Shown piece after piece: positions 1 through 9,811 of a DNA stretch of 64,000 nt. The stretch is from Litsea cubeba (Eukaryota > Streptophyta > Magnoliopsida > Laurales > Lauraceae): NCBI GenBank assembly GCA_012931725.1, contig CM022948.1, positions 17,225,098-17,289,097 of the forward strand, read 5' to 3'. A model generated the notes under the pieces. It searched no databases, was not told the DNA's origin, and saw only the letters and a list, made by a program, of their open reading frames with translations. Both the position numbers and the translations under genes were made by a program. Position 1 is the first letter of the stretch; every line of letters begins with the position of its first letter.

Positions 1-28
1 ATCCAAGAATTGCCAAAAGGGAGAGACT

Positions 29-664
29 GTTAGGCCAAAAAAAACAAGACAGATGAAAATCTGATAGGCCGAGACAGAATGGTGTCTCGCTATAGAAATA
101 ATAGCGCAGTTGCCCAGTTCAGTTAGAACTCTAAAATAGGGTTTGGGTCTGATTCCTCTCCTGATTGGAATATTATTAAAAGACTCAGGCACGAACTTGG
201 GGCTATAAATTGGATAATTCTCTCAACCCAAAGGCACAACACAAGAAGTTAATTCTCTCTCTTAATCTGAGGTTAGAATACCCTAAAAGAGATTTCCTTA
301 TTTTTCTAGAGCCATTGAGAGATTGTTTTGAATGGATGCTCTAGAAGGTTTTGTTGCTTCTACTCTCTTGTAGAAGATTGATCATCTTGATAGACAATGT
401 ACGAGGAGATCAAGTAAGGAGAACGGTACACAGTGAAAGTCGTGTTAATGGATTCTGTGCAAGAATAACTACGGTCCTTAGGTCGAGGTATAGACTGAGG
501 TAAAGATGCCTGTGAGTATATCTTGTAACTGTTCTTGAAATCTTGATATCTAGATCGTGATTTTTCTCCCTGGAGAGAGTTTCCACGTTATAATTGTGTC
601 TGCCTTCCTGTGGTGATTGCTTGTTAAATTTATTTACTAGTTCTATATTATGTGATTAGTTACA
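29..664 (+). mobile_element. 3' LTR of a Ty1/Copia retrotransposon whose body lies left of the window
   Basis: A purine-rich tract (CCAAAAGGGAGAGA) directly precedes a TGTTAGG start, which is the polypurine-tract/LTR junction expected at a 3' LTR. A TATA box (TATAAAT) sits at about 204. Near the 3' end is the block TTTTTCTCCCTGG...GTTTCCACGTT, which I recognise from U5 regions of Tork/Tnt1-like Copia LTRs. The end is placed at ...TTAGTTACA (664), but another ACA near 741 is possible. The internal region is off the window, so the target duplication cannot be tested. Confidence 0.6.
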
Positions 665-892
665 TCCGCTACATTGACTTAATTAATTAGACTAGCATCC
701 ATTCTAATGGGTCCTGTAAAACCTTCAAAATACCTGTTTACAGAGGTCTTCCAGAAACTTGGAATACGTCACAGGCTTTATCTCATTAAACTTTGCAAGA
801 AATAAATGCTTTATTACATCAATAAGCTTTTCACGTACGTAAACCAAGAGGGCATTCTGAGGTATCAAAACAAAACAAAAAAAAAATAATTA

Positions 893-1108
893 GTATGCAG
901 TGGAAAGAAGTGCCATACAGGTTCCTCCTTATTCCGGAGCTTGAGGTCTTAGTATCGACTCTGGTTCCCCCCTCCTCAGGAACCGAAGGTTGAGTCCACT
1001 CGTGCTACGACCTGGGGCCACAGGGATTTAACCCGACTTCTCTCTGGGCCCGGAGAGATTAGTCCATCCCAAAGGGTTGGGAATCCTCCGTTAGGCCCAA
1101 AAAAAAAA
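893..1108 (+). mobile_element. Possible tRNA-derived SINE
   Basis: A box-B-like GGTTGAGTCC at about 984 and a box-A-like TATGCAGTGG at about 894 precede a body ending in a 10-base A run (1099-1108). The box spacing is longer than usual and box B lacks one base, so this is only a candidate. It could instead be an unrelated GC-rich repeat. Confidence 0.22.
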
Positions 1109-1655
1109 GTTGTCGTACAGGTGTCCCATTACAAGGTCATTATTTTCTAAGCCTCAGCATGTGGACAGTTCACACTTTGTAGAGATGCCCACTTGTTTAC
1201 ATTTGGGCATATGGCTAAGTAATCCAGATAGTTGACTTGATAAGTCCCATGATACCCATAAACAGGTAAATAGATAAAGTGTACACTTCACAAGATGTCG
1301 AATAGTTAAAATTATTGTGCATGTAAAGAACTGTTGTGGCCCTGCAATATCAATGCCATGCTACCAGCTTTTCCATGCTGTACTGTGCATGAAAGGATGT
1401 GTTCCACCATTGACGAGGACCCAAAAACCTCCAAGCAGTCATCTTGCTAATGCAGTAAGGCTCACAAATGGGTCCAAAATGGAGCAATGGGATCTCATCT
1501 GAGAGATCTGTAAGAAAACAATAGGCCCGCTGGTATGAATGGGGGTGTCAGCAAACTAAATGCTTGTTGATGATATCAGGAGCATAAAGCATAAACTACC
1601 TCTCCTTAAAAAACATTGTTAGATGTTACTGTGAAAACTCAGTTACTTTCATTGG
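1109..1655. other. Non-coding, nothing recognised
   Basis: There is one short ORF with no recognisable domain, no clear repeat and no RNA gene. It may be intron of the minus-strand gene whose exon lies at 2512-2608. Confidence 0.5.
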
Positions 1656-2512
1656 GCACGTTTGGCAAATTGACAGGAATCCCCTAGTTAGAGGTTTTCT
1701 TTGATCTGTTGGAACCAAGCCATCCTCAAAGAGGATTTCCTAAAAATAGTTCCAAGTTTGGCAGAAGAGAGGAATCATGGAGTCTATACATTGTTTGATC
1801 CAACGATCATAAGTTTTTAGTCAATTTCTCATAATCCATGAAATATCAAGGCCAGATCTTTCACTCCATAACCAGTTTTGGCTCTTTAGATATTCTGAAC
1901 GGTTCAGATCGTGCAAAGGGGGCCACATAAATTAAGAAATTAATATTTTAGAGTAAGGATGTTTTTACAAATATCTCAAAATACATGATAGATCTATGGT
2001 TGAGATTTGGGCCCTAGTTGTATTTGGTCTCCTCTAAATTATTTGGTTCAGATGATGATTTTGAGGCCCACAAAAATCAGAAAAACGAAAAAAACATACT
2101 GCCAAATAATCCCCATTTTTTATTACTGTGGGGCATATCAACGATCAAAACTGTTTTGCAAATATCTCAAGTTATAGATGGAATCAATGGCTGGATTTTG
2201 GTATGGTAGCCATTTTGGACCTTGTTAGCATTATTATCATTCAAATCTTGATTGTGAGTCCCATATAAACCAAAAAAATGCAAAAAAAAATCGGTGTACC
2301 CTATACTACTGTTTAATGTATTGTAGCAGCGCTTTTCTGTCAATGCGCGGATGTTGAGAATTCGATGGGGGAGGGTCTGACGGACGAAGTATTCGCATGC
2401 ATAGAACGACAGATCCTTCCCTCCATTTTCTACAGTCTACCAAACGTGGACTTTCCACTCAAATGAGGAAAACCAGGCATAAATCTGTGGTGCTGACTGT
2501 TGCCAAACGTGC
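1656..2512. mobile_element. Possible small DNA transposon with 13-bp terminal inverted repeats
   Basis: GCACGTTTGGCAA at 1656-1668 is matched exactly in inverse orientation by TTGCCAAACGTGC at 2500-2512, about 0.86 kb apart. No transposase ORF lies between. I could not find a clean target duplication (flanks CATTGG and TAAGG). A third, shorter CCAAACGTG occurs at about 2439. The right repeat starts exactly where homology of the adjacent exon ends. Confidence 0.35.
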
Positions 2513-2608
2513 TAAGGAAACTTCCGAACCAGGGACCCTCAGCTTCCAAAATATTTTGAGCGAGTATGAATAAAACAAATGCTATAATGTGAAACCTCTC
2601 CATCGTGT
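2512..2608 (-). CDS. POD1-like: Exon of a POD1/TAPT1-like ER membrane protein (orphan fragment)
   Basis: On the minus strand a 3' splice site (pyrimidine-rich, ending CTGTCAG) at 2609-2615 is followed by about 32 codons that include ERFHIIAFVLFILAQNILEA and then EGPWFGSFL. This is the conserved hydrophobic block of the plant POD1/TAPT1 (DUF747) family, a multi-pass ER membrane protein that in Arabidopsis affects pollen-tube guidance. Homology stops at 2512, exactly at one arm of a 13-bp inverted repeat. Beyond the other arm (below 1656) a GTAACT donor lies nearby, so the exon may be split by an insertion; that is inference. No other exon of the gene was found. Upstream exons would be expected at higher coordinates, inside the retrotransposon nest. 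It may be a fragment or part of a gene with very long introns. Confidence 0.7.
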
Positions 2609-2615
2609 CTGACAG

Positions 2616-3040
2616 TGCAACCAAGAGAAGTGGAGGACCCAGGATTGTCGTTTAGGTGGGGCAAATAATTTTCCCAACATAGGTTAAAAGACATAATTTT
2701 CAACATAATTTTCTTTTTATAAGAAATCCTACTACTAACACCTAATTTATAAATAAGCTTCTAAACCAAACACCCAAATCCCAACTCCTCAACAAATTAG
2801 CACATCAATTAGCAACCGTTCTACAACAATAATAAAGAAACTCTAAAAAACTTTAAAGAAGTAATAATTATTATCATATGAAAATTAGTACCTGTTTATC
2901 CTTTCCTTAAGCTCCTAATGGTTTTTTTATCATATAAATCCAAATGATAGCACTTTTATTTATAAATGAATATTGTCACCATAATCATAAACATCATATT
3001 ATAGTCCAAGAAAAAAATTTCAAAAGAAGAAGAAGAAATA
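2616..3040. other. AT-rich non-coding stretch
   Basis: It is AT-rich with short A and T runs and no ORF of note. It lies between the POD1-like exon and the broken end of the Gypsy element, so it is probably intron or intergenic spacer. Confidence 0.5.
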
Positions 3041-3059
3041 AGTAGTTAGTCTCATAGAG

Positions 3060-3236
3060 AATTGTAGGCCAGTAATATCCCAACCTTCATATCTGGTCAT
3101 GTAATTTTGGTCCAGCCTGATGAGCACCACATAGCCCTGCATGAACTTCTCTTAATGCCTTTTCAACTTCCTTTTAGGATAGGTATCGTAACAAAACTCC
3201 ATCGAATGACCTTCAATATAGAGTTTTGGATGGAAG
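3060..3236 (-). pseudogene. Gypsy integrase N-terminal zinc-binding region (broken)
   Basis: In one minus-strand frame the stretch reads VHAGLCGAHQAGPKLHDQI and then GYYWP, the HHCC-type region just upstream of the integrase core in Gypsy elements. Two in-frame stops lie nearby. Homology ends at about 3060, so the catalytic core is missing. Its N-terminal side is cut by the solo LTR insertion at 3236/3237. Confidence 0.7.
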
Positions 3237-5031
3237 TGTTAGTTTTATGGACTCAATCCAGTAGATGATATAATAAATTGATTAATTTCTTTATTTATCA
3301 GTATATTCATGTTTTCCTTTCATGAGATGAATGGTGATTTATTATATACTTGCACATAACCAATACGAATGACATGATGGTTCATAAGATGAACCGGAGT
3401 CTACAAGTATATTAGATGTAACACATGTGTATGGATGAGATCCACATACGGGAGACATGTGTGACAAATCTTATACTTAAAATATCTTCGCAACCAATGA
3501 TGAGACTGGACATCTAATACTGACAAGGTTGCAGCACTTTGATCACTATGAGATAGTGTGATTTGTCTCGATCATCAGAATGGAAGATTCTGGATCATAG
3601 TGCTGGTACATTGGATGTATTGAAGGACCATGAGAAACACCATATAAACACTGTCTTTATTCTAAGGTCTGCTCTAGCAATAGGCTCTCAATCCTGAGAC
3701 ATTAATGAACTCAAGTTTCTATCTATTCATTTGCTTTGAGTCACCAATGAGTAAGGCCAACTGTAGGTCAACACCTTAGTGATTTAGTTACGTGGTAGTA
3801 GAGCTGTGAGAACATTCAATGGTCAAGATGGAATCTATCTCTAATATCCCCTTGTGCCAATTAATGGATTTATCATTGGTAAGTTGCGCACCCATTCCGA
3901 TTAAGAGTTAATTGGAAAGGTATCTATGATCATTATAATTAATTGGGGCTCAAGGATAATAAGATATGGATCTAGTTTGGAAGACAGGTCCAAATTGATC
4001 CATGGATATTGATAGAGGGGTCTACTTGTGGTAATGTGGAAGTTTAGGGTCTTCTATGTAATATTCCTAAGACTGGAGTTCAATTGCATTTATAGAGTGG
4101 AGTTATTTGCAATTAACTGTGGGCCCGGATTGCACATGAGATGTGGGGTCGCGTGTCCCAGTTGGAGTCAGCTTTCTAAGGAATCCCTAGTGGTCCCCAC
4201 GCTAGCCCAATTATTAGAAAGTATCTAATTCTAGTTGAACTCTAAAATGAAAGTTACCATTTCTATTTGAAGTGAGACTTCTAATAGTGGTAATAGTAGA
4301 TTTACTAATTTTAGTAGAAGTGAGACTTCTATTATAATTAGAAAGGAATTGGAAATTTACTAATCATATTTGAAGTGAGACTTCTAATTATGATATGGTA
4401 AGTTACTAATTAATTAATGGAAGTAAGACTTCTATTTTAATTAAGAAAAGATAGTTACTAATTTTTGGAAGTAAGACTTCGAATGGAAATTAGTAAGTGG
4501 GGTTTGCAAAAGCTATAAATAGAGGAGAGGAGGGCTGGACGTCGCATGCATGCTCCATACATAAGGATTCACGCCCAGCCCTCTCTAGTGCAAGTGTTGC
4601 ACGAGTTTTTTCTCTCTTCCCTCTTCTAGTTTTCTTTCTAGTTCCTCCCTAGAGTTCCTAGTAGTTTTCTCTTGGAGATCCCACCATCTTCTTGAGAAAA
4701 AGGAGAATCTGATACGGGTCATAGCATGGAAGATCAAGAGGTCTTGGAGATCCCTATTTGATTAGTGAAAGCGTTTCATCATCAAAGAAAGACGCAACTT
4801 CTCCATTAGAGCACAACCGAGCTCCAAAGGTATAATCTACTTCCTTGCATGTTGTAGATTTATTAGTTGTTGTTTCTATCTTCTAGATAGATTGTTTTAC
4901 TGATCATGATGGCTGAGATTGAGGACATGGATCTTGGATTGGGTTTTATAGCCTTCTGGATAGTTGATCCCTGCATCAAGTGGGTCAAAAGTTTTTGAAA
5001 CCTATCCTAGAGGCCCACCCTATTTCCAACA
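3237..5031 (+). mobile_element. Solo LTR, family A copy 1 (1.8 kb)
   Basis: It begins TGTTAGTTTTATGG and ends TATTTCCAACA. It is flanked by perfect 5-bp duplications GGAAG (3232-3236 and 5032-5036) and has no internal region, so it is a solo LTR left by LTR-LTR recombination. A TATA box (TATAAATA) at 4514-4521 marks its promoter. An almost identical copy lies inverted at 17596-19423; the terminal 99 bp I compared differ at one base. It interrupts the minus-strand Gypsy integrase region. Confidence 0.92.
4514..4521 (+). promoter_or_regulatory. TATA box of family A LTR
   Basis: TATAAATA lies in a GC-richer context in the 3' third of the LTR, where a U3/R promoter is expected. The same box occurs inverted in the second copy (18118-18125). 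Confidence 0.65.
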
Positions 5032-5237
5032 GGAAGATCATAATAATATATGGGTGCATGCCTCTAGATACTAGTTCGATCTTTGATGTTGTCGGGTAGA
5101 ATGGCATGTAGGATGTAGTCGATAAGGAATTCTCTCCAGTCTCTAAATGAATTTTCATACGAAGGAGCTTTACTTCCCAAGACATGAAAGCAATCTACTA
5201 CAGCCTGGTGAGTATCGATGGTTGGCAATAACTTCCA

Positions 5238-5801
5238 TTATGTGATGGTAATTTCCACCATACCATTCTCTGGTAAAGCCATTGAAGTAGCTAGTCTTGC
5301 TAGAGCGTCCGCCTTGACATTTTCACATCTTGGTATATGATGGAATTTTATGAACGTGAACTGGTCTTTGAGCTTTTGGGCTTTGTTGAAGTAAGGGACC
5401 AAGTTTGGCTTTCTTACCTCATATCCAAGATTCATTTGTTTTATGATCAATTGAGAATCTCCATATACTGTCAGTATGTCGATGCCGGATTCCAACACTA
5501 ACTCCAACCCCATGATTAGAGCCGTATATTCAGCCGCGTTGTTAGAGCAAGGCTCCAGCAATGAGAAGGAGTGAGGTATGTATATTCTTTCTGGATTGCA
5601 GAAGATGATTCCCACTCCTGACACAATTTCACCAAATTCATTGGTTTGCGTACCTCCGTCAAAGTGCATGATCCAATGAAGATCAGGATCAATAGTATGT
5701 TTAATGATCCATTCGGCGAAGAATACTGATTCATCCAGAAAGTCATCTTTGAATTCAAAATCCTCTGATAAAGGATGTTTAGCCAGGAAATCCGCCATGG
5801 C
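5238..5801 (-). pseudogene. Archaeal-type RNase H domain of the Tat-like Gypsy element
   Basis: About 186 residues are open, beginning MADFLAKHPLSE, the usual link after the RT-associated RNase H. The four acidic catalytic positions are visible: MHFDGG (D), NNAAEYTAL (E), VYGDSQLII (D) and NVKADALARLA (D). This extra RNase H is characteristic of Tat/Ogre/Retand elements. The ATG is internal to the polyprotein and not a true start. The reading frame ends at a stop at 5238 and continues degenerately to about 5032, where the family A solo LTR intervenes. Confidence 0.85.
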
Positions 5802-5806
5802 CTGCC

Positions 5807-7391
5807 TAAAAGTCCGGGATCCAAACCCTAGAGGTGAATAGTGTGAGCTTTTAATATAGGACTAAATATGCTCAATTCTTAGACTTCTTCAAATCAATTA
5901 GTCACAAGTGATGATATAGAACTAAAGTACGGAAGCTAATAAAAATAATCATCGCAGAGTATTCACCATAACACAATGATTTATAGTGGTTCGGCCTCAA
6001 TGCTTACATCCACTACCGGCTTATGATCCTACACCCGATAGGATTTCCACTATCTATGCTTTTCAATAGGCTAAATAATAACCTTTACAAAATGCTTTCA
6101 AGGCTAAGCAATAACCTTACAATATGCTTTCCAAAGCTAAGCAATAACCTCTTGAGTTTTATGGTTCACCCCTAACCATACACTTATGCTTTTTTATGGC
6201 TAAGCAATAACTTATCCAACCAAAAGGTTTTCTCTCTTACTAGTGTCTAGAGTACACTTGATGGAGATACAATTTAAGCTCAATTACAATGCCTCTTAAT
6301 TAGGCGGAAATAAAAGTGTAAATCTAACTCACACACACACTATATAAATGCAAGGATAAATGCTCTATGTGTATGCATGAGAAACTTCAACCAAGTCTAA
6401 CAAAAATAGCTCAATGACTATAAGCTTAAAGCTTTTGAAAGTGTAAATCACAAATGCTTTGATTGAAGTGAAAATGTGAATCACATATTTTTTAAATGAA
6501 CAACTTGTAAAGATATGACCTATCAAGTTATGCAAGTTGTATTGAAATTTCAAATCTAAAACATGTGATGCATGAGCATAGTTGTTTTAAAAAAAAAAGT
6601 AATTTGCCTACATGTTCATGGAATGAAAACAACTAGCTAGAGATCCAACTAAGTATGAGATTCAAGCTATGAGAGAAATCAAAGTTTTAACAAAGCATGA
6701 AACCATTAATTTGAAAGTTAAAACAAAACTTGGTTTGAATCTAAATGAAGAATCCAAAACAACAAAGCAATTCAAAGTGAAATATGTGTAATGGATTCAT
6801 TAAATCATAGTTAGCATGATAAAATAGATTTTTCAAATATTTAAACAAAGCATGAAAATATATGATAAGGAAAATTAAGCTTACTTAGATGATTTACTTA
6901 TGATTCCAAGCTTTAGCTTCCCTTTATGACCCCCTAGCCTTTCTTAGCTCATTCCCCTAGCCTTTAACACAATTACTGTGGCAAAAGTATTGTAGCACCA
7001 AAAGAAAAAACGTTTTGCCTTCTTAAAAGACTAAGCAAAAAGCTACTCCAAAGTATTTTGCTAGTGGGAGTTTTGGGCCATAGAAATCATGCTTAGACTC
7101 ATGTTTAAATCAATCTAAAAGTGTTTTCCAAAACATGAACCTATTAATGTCTAAGATGATTTAAAAATCTAGATCCAAAGGCTTGCATGATTCGAAAATC
7201 TTCTTTTCAAAACTTAACGCATCCAAGTTTAAAATCCAAAACATGCATGTAACATAAGTTCTAAAAGTTTTAAAACAATGCATGTGAAAATCAAGATTTC
7301 AAGTTTTTCAAAATTAATGCTCATGTGAAAATTCGAATGATGCTAAAATGATAATGCATCCATCAAATTGCAAAATACAAAATACCGAACA
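5807..7391 (-). mobile_element. Solo LTR, family B copy 1 (1.6 kb)
   Basis: Read on the minus strand it begins TGTTCGGTATTTTG and ends GACTTTTA. Flanks are CTGCC (5802-5806) and CCGCC (7392-7396), a 5-bp duplication with one mismatch. It splits the Gypsy frame between the RT-RNase H and second RNase H domains. The related copy is at 9812-11929 in the opposite orientation. The U5 end (CTATTCACC...CTCTAGGG, with CCGAACCACTATAA upstream) resembles SIRE/Maximus-type Copia LTRs, so Copia is my inference. Confidence 0.82.
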
Positions 7392-7634
7392 CCGCCCTTT
7401 AACTGCTTTTGCCGGTGTGTATCTCATATCATAGCATGACAATAATATAGACCATTTGGCTAGCCGATCGTTTAGAGAACCAGCCTTTGTCATCAATATC
7501 TTCAAAGGATTGATCAGGGACACTGGATATAATGTATTTGACAGTAGGTAGTGTCGTCGCTTTTGTACCGCAAACATAAGAGCCAGGCATTCTTTTTCAA
7601 TGGGCTTGTATTTGTGCTCTGTCCCCACTAACAT
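7392..7634 (-). pseudogene. RT-associated RNase H fragment of the Tat-like Gypsy element
   Basis: Minus-strand residues include EKECLALMFAVQKRRHYLL and later AKWSILLSCYDMRYTPAKAV, the connection/RNase H region after Gypsy RT. The frame is cut by the family B solo LTR at 7391. A stop and frameshift separate it from the RT segment at 7680. Confidence 0.8.
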
Positions 7635-7679
7635 TCGAGATAGGTAGTAGAGAGCTGCATCTTTGCCATCATTAATATT

Positions 7680-8210
7680 TTAAGCTAGCATAGCACCCAA
7701 AGAATGATCTAAAGCCCTTGTGTACAGGATGAATGGTTTGTTTGACCTTGGAGCTGTCAGTACATGTGGATTGGTTAAATACCTTTTAATGTCTTTGAAG
7801 GCTTCATCGCATTCCTTGTCCCAGACAAAATCAACCCCTTTCTCCATCGGGCGAGAGAAAGGTCTACATTTGTCGGATAAATTAGAAATAAATCTCCTGA
7901 TGCAAGCCAATCTGCCCTGTATACCTTTGAGTTCTTTAAGAGTTTTTGGTGGAGGCATCTCTAGTATTGCCTTGACTTTGATTGGATCAAGATCGATTCC
8001 TCCTTTGCATAACACAAAACCGAGGAACTTTCCTGATGATACTCCAAAGAAACATTTGAGAGGATTCATACGCAATTTGAATTTCCACAATCGCTCCAAG
8101 ACTTTGCGTAAATCATGAAGATGAGTGTTCTTCTTCTTGCTTTTGACGGCAAGATCATCCACATAGCATTCGACCGTCTTATGCTGGATATCTTGGAAGA
8201 TTTTCATCAT
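7680..8210 (-). pseudogene. Gypsy reverse transcriptase, C-terminal half
   Basis: About 176 codons are open. The catalytic motif CYVDDLAVKSKK is present with both aspartates, followed by KCFFGVSSGKFLGF and the SDKCRPFSRPM thumb block typical of Tat-lineage RT. The stop at the C-terminal end and the frame change at 8207 show it is not functional as it stands. Confidence 0.88.
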
Positions 8211-8719
8211 GGCTCTTTGATATGTAGCCCCTGCATTTTTAGGCCGAAAGGCATAACTGTATAACAGTATTCCCTGAATGGTGTCCCGAATGAGGTGTGC
8301 TTCTCATCTTCTGAGGACATCTTGATTTGGTTGTATCCCGAGAACCCATCCATGAATGACATCCTCTCATATCCGAATGTATTATCAATCATGATTTCCG
8401 GGATAGGCAGCAAAAAATCATCATTCGGACAAGCCTTATTTAGTTCTCGAAAATCGATACACACACTGATTTGCCCATTCTTCTTTGTAATGGGGACAAT
8501 ATTGGCCAACCAATCAGGAAGTTGTTCTTCCCAAATAAATTGAACATCACGAAGCTTTTGTACTTCTTTTTCAATCTTTTCCATCATCTTTGGTTTAGTA
8601 CGCCATTGATCTTTCGAGATATTTAATTTATGCACAGTAATTTTTTGATCCAATCCGGGCATTTCTGTGTAAGTCCATGATGGACTCGCTTTTTGGGCTC
8701 GCGGTACTACCGGGGTCAA
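8207..8719 (-). pseudogene. Gypsy reverse transcriptase, N-terminal half
   Basis: Residues include WLANIVPITKKNGQ, CIDFRELNKACPND and MSFMDGFSGYNQIKMS, the fingers/palm blocks of Tat-like Gypsy RT with the first catalytic aspartate in MDG. It ends VMPFGLK and then loses frame relative to the 7680-8210 half. Homology fades upstream of about 8700, and no protease or gag is recognisable there. Confidence 0.85.
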
Positions 8720-9698
8720 CGGACATGAGAGTCCGTCGGGTCTAACCCTTTCGTGATAATATTTTTTCGTACGGGTACACCAGATTTTCTACTCTACTTG
8801 GAATGGACAAATGGTGGTCCGTAGATCTACCTTCGCAAGTAGAAAAGAAAATCAACTTTTTTCTAGTTTTCATTACACATATATTTAAGAAAAGAGACAT
8901 GGGTTGTTTTGAATGCCGTGAAAGGCGATTTCATTTAGTTTGCCGTGAAATGCAATGTTTGTCGTAAAAGGCAATTTTTGCTATGAAAGGCGATTTACAA
9001 TTCCAATCAATAATGAAAGACAAGCATTGTGATTTTTTGTCTCTTTAAACAATACAGTGAAAAGCAAGAAAATGGGATCTAACTTCTCAGGAGATTGTGG
9101 CGACTCGTTCAGATTGACGGTCGCAAGTCGTATCTGGACTTCGCCATCATCCTTCAGATGAGAACAAATGATGCTCTTGATTTTCTTGGCTCGGGTTAAA
9201 CCATAGATTTTTAGAGGATAAAGACCAAGAGGATGTCCTATATCAAATAGAAAACTAAGTAGACGGGTTGAAAAGCCATGATTAAGCCATAAAGGAGGAA
9301 GGAGAAGACCTTGGAGGGTGGCCCCCCGAGGGACTTTTGTCAACTTGTAGTGGTTGTCGGTGCAAGACTTCTTCAATAGAGGAGAGGTCGTTGTAGCAAC
9401 TTTGGCAGAGTTTTCTCTTGTCTGTGAATTTTTCCATCTATGGATTTTTCGAATCGATTTTCTGGATCCTTTCTTCTTGGAATGACCTCCTTTTATAAGC
9501 TTTTGGTGGCCATGAGGAGGGTTTATGGGCCTTAAATGTATTAAAGTCACATGATAGTTGGAGTTACGAGTTTTTAATTCATTATTTTGTAACTCATTTT
9601 TATTGGCTTCTAATTGGCTAATGGAAAATTAAGGGCTTTTAATTGCCTTTAAGCTCCATGATGGGAGGAGTTACTTGATTTAATGTCATGATTACGGC
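8720..9698. other. Unassigned DNA with a short imperfect repeat cluster
   Basis: At about 8913-8995 a GCCGTGAAAGGCGATTT-like unit recurs four times with changes. At 9560-9720 a segment with TTGTAACTC followed by TTGGCTTCTAATTGG or a variant occurs twice, about 120 bp apart. A 189-codon minus-strand ORF (8981-9550) matches nothing I know and looks like chance coding. Confidence 0.4.
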
Positions 9699-9811
9699 TG
9701 ACTTGTAACTCCTTTTTCCTTGCTTCTGATTGGGCCATCCAAAATAATGAGTAAATGACCGCATTAACTTGTCATAAAATGGGTCATTTATTAGCATTAA
9801 GTGGTGGCCAA
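9699..9811 (+). mobile_element. Family C LTR-like repeat, copy 1, left part
   Basis: TGACTTGTAACTCC here matches the end of the inverted family C copy at about 43134-43147. The repeat is then interrupted by the family B solo LTR and resumes at 11930. Confidence 0.45.

Larger units (their letters stand above)
3041..8719 (-). mobile_element. Decayed Tat-like Ty3/Gypsy element, split by two solo LTRs
   Basis: Read on the minus strand, the order is RT, RNase H, a second (archaeal-type) RNase H, then the integrase zinc-finger region. The second RNase H after RT-RNH is a hallmark of the Tat lineage. The coding track is interrupted at 7391/5807 and at 5031/3237 by solo LTRs, each flanked by 5-bp duplications, and it resumes on the other side. 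Neither LTR of this element was found, and gag and protease are not recognisable. Several stops and frameshifts show it is dead. Confidence 0.85.

Noticed and set aside
6000..7300. Short ORFs and AT-rich DNA as intron of a cellular gene
   Set aside because: The segment lies within a solo LTR delimited by flanking duplications and by a related copy at 9812-11929.
8981..9550. 189-codon minus-strand ORF as the gag of the Tat-like element
   Set aside because: It shows none of the gag blocks seen in the two other Tat-like copies in this window.
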